Source of the DNA: a virus
Direction: 5' to 3' (one strand)
IMG/VR virus record: IMGVR_UViG_3300044766_000063
Coordinates: 1 to 53,982 of that record
DNA length: 53,982 nucleotides
Shown: piece by piece, positions 45,373 to 53,114 of the stretch
How the letters are laid out: each line of letters opens with the position of its first letter
Numbering within the stretch: position 1 is the stretch's first letter
Made by a program: the position numbers and the translations under genes
The notes under the pieces: model-generated
Seen by the model: only the letters and a program-made list of their open reading frames with translations
Told to the model about the DNA's origin: nothing
Database searches by the model: none

Positions 45373-45579
45373 CTATTCAGCCGCTATGCTGGCAACAAAA
45401 AAACAAATACCGGCAAGGATCAAAAAACCCATAGCCCCCAGTATCTGGAAACTGATAATGCTGGCAAGCATGGCAAAGACTGAAGCAATACCCCCAAGCC
45501 ATCCGGCAAGAATCCAGAACCAACGCTGAAAGGCTAGATAAGCGGCAACGATTAAAGTAATTACAATTGTTATTTCCAT
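45373..45579 (-). CDS. Small membrane protein, 68 residues
   Basis: Three hydrophobic segments (MEITIVITLIVAAYLAF; FWILAGWLGGIASVFAML; GAMGFLILAGICFFVASIA). Leader contains a GGGCTAAAGGAT ribosome-site variant of the repeated element. Last gene of the leftward accessory cluster. Function unknown. Confidence 0.6.
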   Translation of the reverse strand: MEITIVITLIVAAYLAFQRWFWILAGWLGGIASVFAMLASIISFQILGAMGFLILAGICFFVASIAAE

Positions 45580-45670
45580 GATGATCCTTTAGCCCTTCAG
45601 TAACGCCGGGGCGCGCGTATAAACCGGCAAAATTGCCACAATGCGCCCTTAGTATCAAAGGCGCATAATG

Positions 45671-46069
45671 TCAGGCTTGCACGGCCTTGGCGATTGCGGC
45701 GCGGGCAGCTTCAAGCCTTTGCGCTTGCGTCTTCCCGAGTGTGGTTGTATAGCTGAATGCCTCAAGAATGCGAGTTACACCTTGCAAGGCTTCCAGCAAT
45801 TCAGGTGCGGCGGCAATTAAGCGCGCGTTAGCCTCAAGGTTTGAATGGCCTGTTGAATTTATTAGCGCCCCCATATCAAAAATATGGGTTCCGTCAGTTT
45901 CAATAATATTCATAAAGCTGGAATTCTCGCGCGAATAGAGCCACGGTCCAGGCGTATGTTTGGTGTTCACGTTGGTAATTCCGGCAATCGCCACCGCCTC
46001 ACCGCGCACAATTGCGCCGGTTACGTGATGACGTAATGCGTTCAATGGTGCGTTGTTTTTCGTGTTCAT
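45671..46069 (-). CDS. Conserved phage hypothetical protein
   Basis: This 132-residue protein has the widespread phage pattern KHTPGPWLYSRENSSFMNII and NLEANARLIAAAPELLEALQ. The family is common in accessory early regions and its role is unknown. GAAAGGAT precedes its ATG. Confidence 0.75.
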   Translation of the reverse strand: MNTKNNAPLNALRHHVTGAIVRGEAVAIAGITNVNTKHTPGPWLYSRENSSFMNIIETDGTHIFDMGALINSTGHSNLEANARLIAAAPELLEALQGVTRILEAFSYTTTLGKTQAQRLEAARAAIAKAVQA

Positions 46070-46102
46070 GGTTTTATCCTTTCGTATGCGCGTATAGGCG
46101 CT

Positions 46103-46384
46103 TTAGTTATTGCGCAAGCGTGCATGAATGGCTAAAGCCTCATCCCCGTATTTGGCGCAGTATTGCGTATAGTGCGCAATCAATGCTTGGCACGCTGTAC
46201 GCTCATCGTCAGACGATGCAGGGCGGGTTTTTTCGCGGTAATAGCTAACGCACCCTTCGGAATGCTGTTCTTCGCGCGTATAGACACTTAGCGCATAGCC
46301 GTTATACTTAACTGGGTTGCGGTAAAATATTGCAGGCTTGCCGGTTAGCTTTTCGATCCTGATAACTGCATGTAAAGTTTTCAT
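46103..46384 (-). CDS. Small phage protein, 93 residues
   Basis: Starts MKTLHAVIRIEKLTGKPAIF, with beta strands then a helical C-terminus (CQALIAHYTQYCAKYGDEAL). ATGA overlap with the 43-residue gene upstream. Resembles small single-domain phage proteins of unknown role. Confidence 0.55.
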   Translation of the reverse strand: MKTLHAVIRIEKLTGKPAIFYRNPVKYNGYALSVYTREEQHSEGCVSYYREKTRPASSDDERTACQALIAHYTQYCAKYGDEALAIHARLRNN

Positions 46385-46512
46385 GCTTGCGCCCCTTTCA
46401 TTGCATTAAGCCATAACGTAACCTGCGCCGGACTAACCCCGTACTCCTCAGCCTTAGCGACTGCAAAAATAACGGACTCTTTCGCTGTTTCAATAAATTC
46501 CTTTTGAGACAT
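46381..46512 (-). CDS. 43-residue helical protein
   Basis: ATG 46512 lies behind CTAAGGGG. Product MSQKEFIETAKESVIFAVAK continues AEEYGVSPAQVTLWLNAMKG: two helices, the second with a turn like a minimal HTH. Translationally coupled to the next gene by ATGA. Its leader has the repeated TAACCGCGCCTCGG element. Confidence 0.6.
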   Translation of the reverse strand: MSQKEFIETAKESVIFAVAKAEEYGVSPAQVTLWLNAMKGAQA

Positions 46513-46602
46513 AGCAACCCCTTAGCCCCTGTTTACCCGAGGCGCGGTTAGAGTGTTTAGCCACTCCCTGCGCCCCCTTATGGGAAGAGGCGCAAGGCGG
46601 GA

Positions 46603-47148
46603 CTAAACGCCGCAAGCCATAGCATCCTGGAAACGATGTTCTACGGCATACGCGCGGTAGGCTTGCTCTGTTAGGTCTTGCGCGGTCTCTTCGATGTAGT
46701 CGTCATCTTCGGAACCGATACCCCAAAGCGCGAAGGTGTAGTCAATAGGCGCGTCTTCGTTGTCGGTTATGTCGGTAACGACTACGCCGCACCAATGCCA
46801 ATTATCATTAGCCCATCCGCTTAAATATTCAAAATCATGGCGGACTGACTCGGCGGTAATTTCACCCTTTGTTGGGGTGCGGCCTAGTTTGGCGGTAAGT
46901 GTGGCGAGACGATCCGCACCTAACCCCCAGCCTTCAGCCTTTGCCTTTTTCATAGTTGCGGCATGATCATAAAAACGTTTGGAATGACGGTCTGAGCTTA
47001 ACAACCATTCTCCCGCGTGTTTGTCGCGTGTAACCCAGTCGCTTACTATGCCGTGTCCGTCATGTTCATTCCATGGTGCGCCCATGTCTTGATCGTCTGA
47101 CGTGTCAATGCGGTAAGTACGGCTATTTAGTTCAATAGTGTTTTGCAT
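46603..47148 (-). CDS. Conserved phage hypothetical protein, 181 residues
   Basis: Contains GAPWNEHDGHGIVSDWVTRD, GEWLLSSDRHSKRFYDHAAT and MKKAKAEGWGLGADRLATLT, a pattern of phage proteins of unknown function. Acidic C-terminus (DITDNEDAPIDYTFALWGIG). GAAAGGATT precedes its ATG. Confidence 0.7.
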   Translation of the reverse strand: MQNTIELNSRTYRIDTSDDQDMGAPWNEHDGHGIVSDWVTRDKHAGEWLLSSDRHSKRFYDHAATMKKAKAEGWGLGADRLATLTAKLGRTPTKGEITAESVRHDFEYLSGWANDNWHWCGVVVTDITDNEDAPIDYTFALWGIGSEDDDYIEETAQDLTEQAYRAYAVEHRFQDAMACGV

Positions 47149-47176
47149 GGTAATCCTTTCGTTATTTAACGGTTGT

Positions 47177-47392
47177 TTAACGGTCTTCTAACGTGTATTC
47201 GTCCGGTACAGTCTCGGGGCTTGTGAATGGCTCTAGGCAATCATCCACACAACCTACGCCGCTATCAGTAAAATCATCGGGGGCTTCTGCTGCAAGCTCT
47301 GAAGCCGTCAAACACTCGGGGCAATCGGTAGGCAGTGCGAAGACCTGCAAGGCCAAAACCAGGCACACGGCAAGGGAGAGGGCGCGGATCAT
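47177..47392 (-). CDS. Small secreted acidic Cys-rich protein
   Basis: 71 residues with signal peptide MIRALSLAVCLVLALQVFAL. The mature part is acidic with four Cys (CPECLTASEL; VGCVDDCLEP), probably disulfide-bonded in the periplasm. Coupled by ATGA to the gene upstream. With the secreted protein at 43358 it is the second exported accessory product. Confidence 0.65.
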   Translation of the reverse strand: MIRALSLAVCLVLALQVFALPTDCPECLTASELAAEAPDDFTDSGVGCVDDCLEPFTSPETVPDEYTLEDR

Positions 47393-47739
47393 GACTGCAC
47401 CTTCTCACGCTTCAAAACAAGGCGAAACGGTGCGGACTCATTCGCGCGGTATTCTTTCAGCCGTTCGCGCGCTTCTTTGCGGGTCTCTTCGGCTGTTACA
47501 CATTCCCAGCCGTGCTCATATTGGCCTTGAACCTCCCAACTATCAACAGTGGAGCGGATCAAGGCATACGTGGTGCCCGCTGGCATACGCGATACAGGCG
47601 GCAAACCATCATGGGCGCGGCATGAGTTATAGTCCTGCAAAGCGCAAGCCCTGAAGGTTTGGCCGTATCCATCGGCGGCTATAGTTGAATAGCTCCCCTG
47701 TTCAGCCGTAGGGGGTACGGTTACGTTATAGCGGGCCAT
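47389..47739 (-). CDS. Small accessory protein, 116 residues
   Basis: ATG 47739 gives MARYNVTVPPTAEQGSYSTI. A possible C/H site appears in RACALQDYNSCRAHDGLP. Charged helical end (ETRKEARERLKEYRANESAP). No family recognised. Confidence 0.55.
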   Translation of the reverse strand: MARYNVTVPPTAEQGSYSTIAADGYGQTFRACALQDYNSCRAHDGLPPVSRMPAGTTYALIRSTVDSWEVQGQYEHGWECVTAEETRKEARERLKEYRANESAPFRLVLKREKVQS

Positions 47740-47740
47740 T

Positions 47741-48142
47741 TTAGTTAATCTCCGCAAGTTGGTTAAGTTCATCCACATTGAACAGACGCGCAAGCCCTGC
47801 ATTCTGGCGCTTTAATTCGCGGGCTATCTTTTCCAGCTTGCGCACGTCTTCCATGCTGTGGACTTCGTAGCCGTAAGAGTTGATTAAATCGTCTACGGTC
47901 TCGGGTTCGTTAGAATCAAGACAAGCCAAAATATCATAGGCGGAAGGCTCCACCCCAGCGTTAGCGATTGACTGCCCAAACTTGGCAGTATAGGACTTGC
48001 CATTGCGCGACAAGGTAAAGCGGTAAATATCGCGGCAATCCTTGTCATCGGCAAAATAGAAGTCATGCTCTACAAAGACAATGGTTAATTTTGTGCCTGT
48101 TGACTTCAGGAAGTCTTGAGCCTGTTTAATATATTCGTTCAT
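47741..48142 (-). CDS. Conserved accessory protein, 133 residues
   Basis: Contains LTIVFVEHDFYFADDKDCRD, IYRFTLSRNGKSYTAKFGQS and PSAYDILACLDSNEPETVDD. The run GKSYTAKFGQS-(x)-PSAYDILACL is a pattern known from mobile elements and phages, function unknown. Leader TACTCC... lacks the repeated element. AAGGAG ribosome site. Confidence 0.65.
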   Translation of the reverse strand: MNEYIKQAQDFLKSTGTKLTIVFVEHDFYFADDKDCRDIYRFTLSRNGKSYTAKFGQSIANAGVEPSAYDILACLDSNEPETVDDLINSYGYEVHSMEDVRKLEKIARELKRQNAGLARLFNVDELNQLAEIN

Positions 48143-48186
48143 GTTTCTATACTCCTTTGGTAGTAGCCCTTATCCGAAAGGCGCGG

Positions 48187-48369
48187 TTATTCTATTTCGA
48201 TCAAGTCCGATGCCAGGTAAACGGCAGTCGGGACAAACCCAGCACTAAAGCCTGAGTTTTGAGCCTGAACCAATACGCGAGGCCCGCGCAATTCCATCAC
48301 GGTGAAACATTCCCCTGCTTCGTTCTCTGTTAGCGGGTGCTTAAACTTCACTGTTTGGCCTTGTTTCAT
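48187..48369 (-). CDS. Small beta protein, 60 residues
   Basis: ATG 48369 gives MKQGQTVKFKHPLTENEAGE, then CFTVMELRGPRVLVQAQNSG and a short acidic end. An SH3-like beta barrel pattern. Good GGGGGC ribosome region. Unknown function. Confidence 0.6.
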   Translation of the reverse strand: MKQGQTVKFKHPLTENEAGECFTVMELRGPRVLVQAQNSGFSAGFVPTAVYLASDLIEIE

Positions 48370-48379
48370 GGTTGCCCCC

Positions 48380-48499
48380 TTATACCGGATCATGCGAAGC
48401 CATTTCAACCAATGCCGCAAGCTCTGCCGCTTCAATGGTCAGGAATTGCTCAATAGTGACTTCTTGCTTGTTGCCGTTGTTGTCATAGATAGTGATCAT
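48380..48499 (-). CDS. 39-residue acidic peptide
   Basis: ATG 48499 behind AAGGAAAATATC gives MITIYDNNGNKQEVTIEQFL then an acidic helix ending ASHDPV. Its leader carries the repeated TAACCGCGCGCCT element (48531-48543). Unknown. Confidence 0.5.
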   Translation of the reverse strand: MITIYDNNGNKQEVTIEQFLTIEAAELAALVEMASHDPV

Positions 48500-48635
48500 G
48501 ATATTTTCCTTTAGCCCGAAAGTATCGCCTAGGCGCGCGGTTAACGATTGTTAACGGGTAGAACGTAAAGAAGCGATTGCATGAGCCAATAGGCTAGGCT
48601 CTTTTGTTTGTTTGGTCTTATCAAACCCACAGCGG
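48500..48635. other. Non-coding leader of the 48.4 kb genes
   Basis: This 136-base gap holds the GGCGCGCGGTTAACGATTGTTAACGGG sequence in part (direct GTTAACG repeats at 48540-48558) and a copy of the repeated leader element. No convincing gene. Confidence 0.4.
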
Positions 48636-48827
48636 CTATTTGCGGCTTAAGTTATGGATTGCTTCTGTTAAGTCTTCAAGTGCCAGCATGTAACCCTGAT
48701 TCTTTACAATCATTCCCGCAACTTGAGGATTGAGCTTTAATGGCATTAATTCATTAATCCGTTTTTCTGCCTCATGCCATAGTTTATCGGCTTGGGTAAG
48801 TACTGCTTTATGAGTCTTATTTAACAT
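48636..48827 (-). CDS. Small helical protein, first gene of leftward accessory cluster
   Basis: 63 residues: MLNKTHKAVLTQADKLWHEA, ending EDLTEAIHNLSRK; all helical. ATG 48827 behind GGGAGAAGC. Transcribed from the AT-rich region around 48.9 kb with the GTCTATACATT element. Unknown function. Confidence 0.55.
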   Translation of the reverse strand: MLNKTHKAVLTQADKLWHEAEKRINELMPLKLNPQVAGMIVKNQGYMLALEDLTEAIHNLSRK

Positions 48828-48897
48828 GGCTTGCTTCTCCCTGGTAATGATTAAGTAACAACCTACAACCCAAACTCTACAGAACTCATTGGTAAAT

Positions 48898-48908
48898 GTC
48901 TATACATT
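48898..48908. promoter_or_regulatory. GTCTATACATT element, second copy
   Basis: Identical 11 bases to 30603-30613, again upstream of a leftward unit. Leftward it gives AATGTATAGAC with TATAGA as possible -10. Shared control of two leftward units is plausible. Confidence 0.4.
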
Positions 48909-49004
48909 TATGCAAATAAACGTTAGTACCCGATTCGGATAAAGTGGGAATATTATGTCAAATGCCAAGCGCCAATGAATACAAACACTTGATAATTTTT
49001 GATT

Positions 49005-49361
49005 ATGAAAGTTAGCGAAAAACCGCCAGCCGCCTACAGTGTCCGCGCTTCGGTGGAGAAGTCAGGCCTTCCTACCCGTGCCAGGAATAAGATTTATCAG
49101 CAGGCCGAAGTAAAGCCGCTTAACGTGATGATGCAAGCCCTTGCAGAGCGTTACAAGCTGGCAGACGCCATCCAGGACGATCCAGAAGCCCGCGCTAAGG
49201 CCATGAGTGAGGCTGTAGCCGTAGCGGAGAAGGTAGCGCCATATCTTCACCCCAAGCTTCAGGCTACAACGATTAAGGGGGATGCGGATAACCCCCTAGC
49301 CTTCTCTGTAAGCCTGCCTGATAGCCTGCTACTTATGGCGGCTATACGTGGTAAGCGGTAA
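49005..49361 (+). CDS. Putative terminase small subunit
   Basis: ATG 49005 gives 118 residues. KPLNVMMQALAERYKLADAI, then VAPYLHPKLQATTIKGDADN and a hydrophobic end resemble phage small terminase proteins, where P-L-x-x-M...APYxHPKLxxTT is common. It binds packaging sites and recruits TerL, the next gene. No clear ribosome site; context is the main support. Confidence 0.65.
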   Translation: MKVSEKPPAAYSVRASVEKSGLPTRARNKIYQQAEVKPLNVMMQALAERYKLADAIQDDPEARAKAMSEAVAVAEKVAPYLHPKLQATTIKGDADNPLAFSVSLPDSLLLMAAIRGKR

Positions 49362-49502
49362 ATGGTGTACGTATCGGGTGCCCGCTTTGTACATCATCTT
49401 GCCCGTACACTTGCCAATGCATAGGCGCTCTTACGTAAGTGCTTGATTATCTCGAAGAAGTGGAGACAAGGGCACAGGTTGTTAGCCTGTACCCCATAAC
49501 CC
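49362..49502 (+). other. TerS-TerL spacer with hairpin
   Basis: This 141-base gap contains a hairpin GGGCACAGG (49470-49478) / CCTGTACCC (49486-49494) that ends 8 bases before the TerL ATG, where a ribosome site would be expected; none is seen. A 20-codon frame (49362-49424) also exists but is not convincing. The hairpin could restrain TerL translation, or the gap could hold a packaging signal. Confidence 0.4.
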
Positions 49503-52409
49503 ATGAGACCTGAAGACATAGCGCGACTGATTAGAGAGGAGGCGAGGCGAGGCGCACAGCCTAAAGACCTGGGCATTGAAGGCGAAAAAGGGCAGCTACA
49601 ATCCAGCCCTTCAAAACCGGAAAAGCAAAATGAAATTGCTGATGCTGAGATTCCCCCCCCCTCAGCATCTCCCCATCCGCAACCTGAAATTTTTTCCGCC
49701 CAAAATTTTTCAGATCGTAAAGATTCGTCTCCTTACGCTGACACTCCAAAATTTTTCCGCCAATTTTTGGAGCCAGATAACGGTAGTCTAACCAAAGCCG
49801 TACCGTTACTTAACGCAACTCTGTGCCAGCAGTACGACTCATGCCTTGATGTGCCTTTCCTGGACATCTTCAAGTGGTGGGAAGAGAAGACCGACCGGTA
49901 CAAGAACCTGCCTCTCGTCAGAGCGTTGTGCATGTACGACAGGTTCTTCTTGCTCGTTCAGATGTTCGGTCGTCAGGACATGCTTCATGAATGGCTTTAT
50001 GAGCGTTGTAGGGAAGTGGAGAGAGAGCCGGATAACTGTCTCGATCTGTGGAGTCGATTTCACTATAAAGCGGTGGACTTGCGTGAAGTTGTTCCGACTC
50101 CTTCTGGATGGAAGCGTCATGGAGATTTAGAGCCGGAAGATTATGTTTTTGGCCCGGACGGAAAACCGAAGAAAGTTCTTGCTCGGACAGAAGTGTTTAC
50201 GGATGCTGATTGTTGGGTTGTGAAGTTTGATAAAGGGTATGAAGTTGTCGTTTCAGCCGAACATCTTTGGACGGTGGACATCGCTTCAAAGGTAAGAGTT
50301 GGTGATGGTCGTGAAGGCAGGAAGACTGTAACGATCAACACCAGAGAACTTGCTGCTGAAGTCGCTCATTCCAAAGCAGTTGAGAGCAGAGTCTTACCTT
50401 CCGTTCCGGTAGCGAAAGCACTTGAGTATTCCGCATCAAGTCTTCCTGTCCCTCCCTATGTGTTGGGTGTGTGGTTGGGGGATGGAAATAAGGCTGACGG
50501 ACGTATCTCGAAAGATTTTCAGGATGAAATCATCTTGGAGAAAATCCGCGCCTGTGGTTTTGCAGTTGAACGTAAAGCTGGATTGAGCGTACAAATCTTC
50601 GGCCTTCTGCCGAAGTTGAAGACGTTGGGAGTCTGGAATGATAAGCACGTTCCAGTGAGTTATCTCACTGCCTCAATTGCGGATCGCTGGGAGCTTTTGA
50701 GTGGTTTGATGGATACAGATGGTCACTGTGATATTCGCGGTACAGCGACTTTCGTAAACAAGAGCGCAGCTCTCGCTGGGAATGTTTTTGAACTGGCCGT
50801 ATCGTTAGGTTTAAAACCTTCGCTACGGCATGTGGATGGAACTTACAACGACCAACCTTATCCGTATTATCAGGTCTCTCTTCAGTCCAGACATGATAAG
50901 CAAGTCTTCAGTCTTCCCAGAAAACAGGAACGCTCTACCGATGGGAAGGTGACTCGCTCTGGTCGTCATGCAATAGTCTCTGTAGAACCGGCTGATACGA
51001 TTCCTGTGTCTTGTATTCAAGTGGAAGGTGGAGAGTACCTGATCGGGGAACACTGCATCCCGACTCACAACTCCACCATCATTACTTACGCTGGGGTAAT
51101 TCAGGAGATTTTGAAAGACCCGGAGCTGACGGTTGGAATCTTTAGCCATGTGAAACCCATCGCTAAAGGTTTCTTGAGCCAGATCAAGCGGGAGCTTGAG
51201 TCTAATGAGCAGTTGAAGAAGCTGTTCCCTGATGTTCTATACGACAATCCTGAACGTCAGAGTCCGTCATGGTCGGTGGATAACGGGCTGATCGTGAAGA
51301 GACGGGGTAACCCGAAAGAACCTACGATTTCGGCCTGGGGTCTTGTTGACGGTCAACCTGTCTCAGCTCACTACAGACTGAGAGTCTATGATGACGTGGT
51401 GACTCAGGCATCTGTCTCGACTCCCGAGCAGGTCTCGAAAACGACTGAGGCGTTTGAACAATCCGCGAACTTGGGAACTGAGGACGGTCGGCGTTGGATG
51501 GTGGGTACGCGGTGGTCTTATGCGGATACTTACGCCGAGATCATGAAGAAGAAGATGGTGAAAGTCCGTCTTTATCCTGCCACGGACGATGGGACGTTTA
51601 CCGGGAACCCGGTATTGTGGTCGCCCGAGTTTAACGAGCAGATGAAACTTGAACAGGGAGAGGCGACTTATGCAACGCAATGTCTTCAGAACCCACTTGC
51701 AGGCAACCAGAAGATGTTCGATGTGGCCGATCTTCAGACTTACGAAGTCAGACCTGAAACGCTTGCAGTTTACATCCTCATTGACCCGGCGAGATCGAAA
51801 AAGACGGATTCTGACAACACGGCTATGGTTGTTGTGGGTCTGGACTACGCAGCGAACAAATACATCCTTGATGGGTTTAACCACAAGATGGACTTGCAAG
51901 AACGCTGGCAAAATACAGCCCGTCTCTATGAACGATGGAAACGAGCTACAGGGGTACAAGCTTTATATGTCGGATACGAAAGTTTCGCTGCGCAAGCCGA
52001 CTTGGACTATTTCCACGAACAGCAGAACCTGACGAAGATTCACTTCAACATAGTTGAGTTGGCTTGGCCCCGAGAAGGAGGTGGTTCAAAGATGGATCGT
52101 GTACAAAGACTTGGCCCGGATATGCGAAGTCACAAAATCTTCCTGCCTTATCCAACCGACGAAAAAAACCTGACTGCGGGTCAGAGAAAAATGACCCAGG
52201 GTTATGACTACCGTATTGCTCACAAGATCAAACGGAAAGATGAGAACAATGAGGCTTACGATTTGGCAGAACAACTCAAAGAACAGATATTTTATTTTCC
52301 ATTTGGAGGGAAGAAGGATTTGGTGGATGCGCTCTCCCGGATTTATGACATGGAACCCAGGGCACCAAGTTATCGTGAGCAGCGTTATTCAGAACCGGAG
52401 TTTGTATGA
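49503..52409 (+). CDS. Terminase large subunit precursor containing an intein
   Basis: 968 residues; 634 after removal of the 334-residue intein. The N-terminal ~80 residues are variable and Pro-rich. The ATPase starts near DVPFLDIFKWWEEKTDRYKN. The Walker A motif, HYK plus STIITYAGVIQ, is split by the intein between Lys189 and Ser. Walker B is LRVYDDVV. The RNase-H-like nuclease follows (AVYILIDPARSKKTDSDNTA and FVDALSRIYD-type end). It packages DNA into the head. Without intein splicing the ATPase site cannot form. Confidence 0.9.
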   Translation: MRPEDIARLIREEARRGAQPKDLGIEGEKGQLQSSPSKPEKQNEIADAEIPPPSASPHPQPEIFSAQNFSDRKDSSPYADTPKFFRQFLEPDNGSLTKAVPLLNATLCQQYDSCLDVPFLDIFKWWEEKTDRYKNLPLVRALCMYDRFFLLVQMFGRQDMLHEWLYERCREVEREPDNCLDLWSRFHYKAVDLREVVPTPSGWKRHGDLEPEDYVFGPDGKPKKVLARTEVFTDADCWVVKFDKGYEVVVSAEHLWTVDIASKVRVGDGREGRKTVTINTRELAAEVAHSKAVESRVLPSVPVAKALEYSASSLPVPPYVLGVWLGDGNKADGRISKDFQDEIILEKIRACGFAVERKAGLSVQIFGLLPKLKTLGVWNDKHVPVSYLTASIADRWELLSGLMDTDGHCDIRGTATFVNKSAALAGNVFELAVSLGLKPSLRHVDGTYNDQPYPYYQVSLQSRHDKQVFSLPRKQERSTDGKVTRSGRHAIVSVEPADTIPVSCIQVEGGEYLIGEHCIPTHNSTIITYAGVIQEILKDPELTVGIFSHVKPIAKGFLSQIKRELESNEQLKKLFPDVLYDNPERQSPSWSVDNGLIVKRRGNPKEPTISAWGLVDGQPVSAHYRLRVYDDVVTQASVSTPEQVSKTTEAFEQSANLGTEDGRRWMVGTRWSYADTYAEIMKKKMVKVRLYPATDDGTFTGNPVLWSPEFNEQMKLEQGEATYATQCLQNPLAGNQKMFDVADLQTYEVRPETLAVYILIDPARSKKTDSDNTAMVVVGLDYAANKYILDGFNHKMDLQERWQNTARLYERWKRATGVQALYVGYESFAAQADLDYFHEQQNLTKIHFNIVELAWPREGGGSKMDRVQRLGPDMRSHKIFLPYPTDEKNLTAGQRKMTQGYDYRIAHKIKRKDENNEAYDLAEQLKEQIFYFPFGGKKDLVDALSRIYDMEPRAPSYREQRYSEPEFV
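50070..51071 (+). other. Class 3 intein with LAGLIDADG homing endonuclease
   Basis: 334 residues between Lys189 and Ser of TerL. It begins with Ala (AVDLREVVPTPSGWKRHGDL), not Cys or Ser. It has the class 3 triad: Trp in block B (SAEHLWTV), Cys in block F (PVSCIQVEGGEYLI) and Thr before the terminal HN (CIPTHN), followed by Ser as extein +1. The endonuclease motifs YVLGVWLGDGNKADG and LLSGLMDTDGHCD are intact. Splicing would restore HYKSTIITYAG. Confidence 0.9.
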
Positions 52410-52582
52410 AGATCGGTGTAATCATTAAATTGAGTAGTGGCATGAAAATCGAACTTACCGAAGCGGAAATTTTGGAACTACGAAATCATCTGAATGTGAT
52501 ATACGGCACAACTAATGTGCGGTCTTATCAGACATCACTTCAAATTGGGCCTGTCCCATTATATTACGGGGCGGGTTGTTGA
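52406..52582 (+). CDS. Small protein after TerL, 58 residues
   Basis: ATGA overlap with the TerL stop. MKIGVIIKLSSGMKIELTEA continues EILELRNHLNVIYG, with a beta-helix-beta shape. Probably co-translated with TerL. Unknown function. Confidence 0.5.
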   Translation: MKIGVIIKLSSGMKIELTEAEILELRNHLNVIYGTTNVRSYQTSLQIGPVPLYYGAGC

Positions 52583-52583
52583 T

Positions 52584-52805
52584 ATGAACGTAATCCTGCA
52601 CGGTGAAGGCAAGGAAATCAGAATGCACCGCACAGATATAGACCAGGTTCAGCACAAGCTCGTTGTCCCAACCAAGGTCTTCTCAAGAAAAAACAAGTGG
52701 GCTGATCCGGTCGGTGTTGATCGGAACTTAACTTATAAGTTCGCTTGCCAGATCGGTGATTATTACCACTATCAATTGAGCCACGTCACAAGCAAACAAT
52801 CATAG
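52584..52805 (+). CDS. Small beta-rich protein, 73 residues
   Basis: ATG 52584 gives MNVILHGEGKEIRMHRTDID, then VQHKLVVPTKVFSRKNKWAD. One base after the previous stop. It is followed by the long RNA-like region. Function unknown. Confidence 0.5.
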   Translation: MNVILHGEGKEIRMHRTDIDQVQHKLVVPTKVFSRKNKWADPVGVDRNLTYKFACQIGDYYHYQLSHVTSKQS

Positions 52806-52854
52806 GGTACTTTCGGACTACTCTCGTTCACTGGACGTGGCAATAAATAGTAAC

Positions 52855-52974
52855 ACATCAAGACGCATGGCGATTAGCCGCAAGGCCAAACAGTAGGGCG
52901 GATACAACCCGGATGGTTTCGGCCATGGTGCGGGTGTCCTCGGAAAGCCGCTTAGTCGCCAGCCGTGTTGGTGT
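52855..52974 (+). ncRNA. Structured RNA, type-1 module (copy 2)
   Basis: Outer helix ACATCAAGACG (52855-52865) / CGTGTTGGTGT (52964-52974) with the same single G-G mismatch as at 3073. The internal loop CAT/AGC is identical. The inner helix is different, TGGCGA...TCGCCA, yet still pairs. Extra hairpins (ACCCGGATGG / CCATGGTGCGGGT area) fill the middle. Changed bases that keep pairing support an RNA. Confidence 0.6.
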
Positions 52975-53098
52975 AAATGGGCAGTAATGCGTATGCGCAG
53001 GCTGTTGCGCGCCGGGGGATTAAAGTTCCAGAAAAGTTTGCCAGACCCGGAAGCCAAAAATCAAAACTGGATTGGAGAGATCAGCACTTCACACCAAC
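52967..53098 (+). ncRNA. Structured RNA, type-2 module (copy 1)
   Basis: GTTGGTGT (52967-52974), the 3-prime strand of the type-1 helix, can instead pair with ACACCAAC (53091-53098). Before the latter stands GAGATCAGCAC (53077-53087). After the former comes AATGCGTATGCGCAGGCTG-like sequence. The same parts recur at 53194-53260. The shared strand makes type 1 and type 2 mutually exclusive folds. Confidence 0.5.
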
Positions 53099-53114
53099 AA
53101 CATAATCGTAAGTT

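Larger units (their letters stand above)
44912..46284. repeat. Dispersed CGCGCGTATAGG intergenic motif
   Basis: Exact CGCGCGTATAGG lies at 44931-44942, 45135-45146, 45154-45165 and 45360-45371. Near copies lie at 44912-44922 (TACGCGCGTAT), 45612-45623, 46087-46098 and 46273-46284, and one at 44234-44245 inside a gene. The core TACGCGCGTA is palindromic. Most copies are in spaces between genes; at 44931 it leads straight into a ribosome site (TATAGGAG). Role unknown. Confidence 0.6.
43840..48543 (-). repeat. Repeated leader element of the leftward accessory genes
   Basis: Read leftward, AACCGCGCCTC (or near copies) followed by GGGCT/GGGCC and an AAGGA ribosome site occurs before several genes: 43840-43850, 44319-44328, 46539-46550, 48180-48189 and 48531-48543. 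Spacing between blocks varies. It lies only in leaders, so it is likely a regulatory or translational element, not chance. Confidence 0.55.

Noticed and set aside
52818-53057. Leftward 79-codon frame in the RNA region
   Set aside because: No ribosome site, Pro/Arg-rich noise; would not explain the repeated complementary strands.
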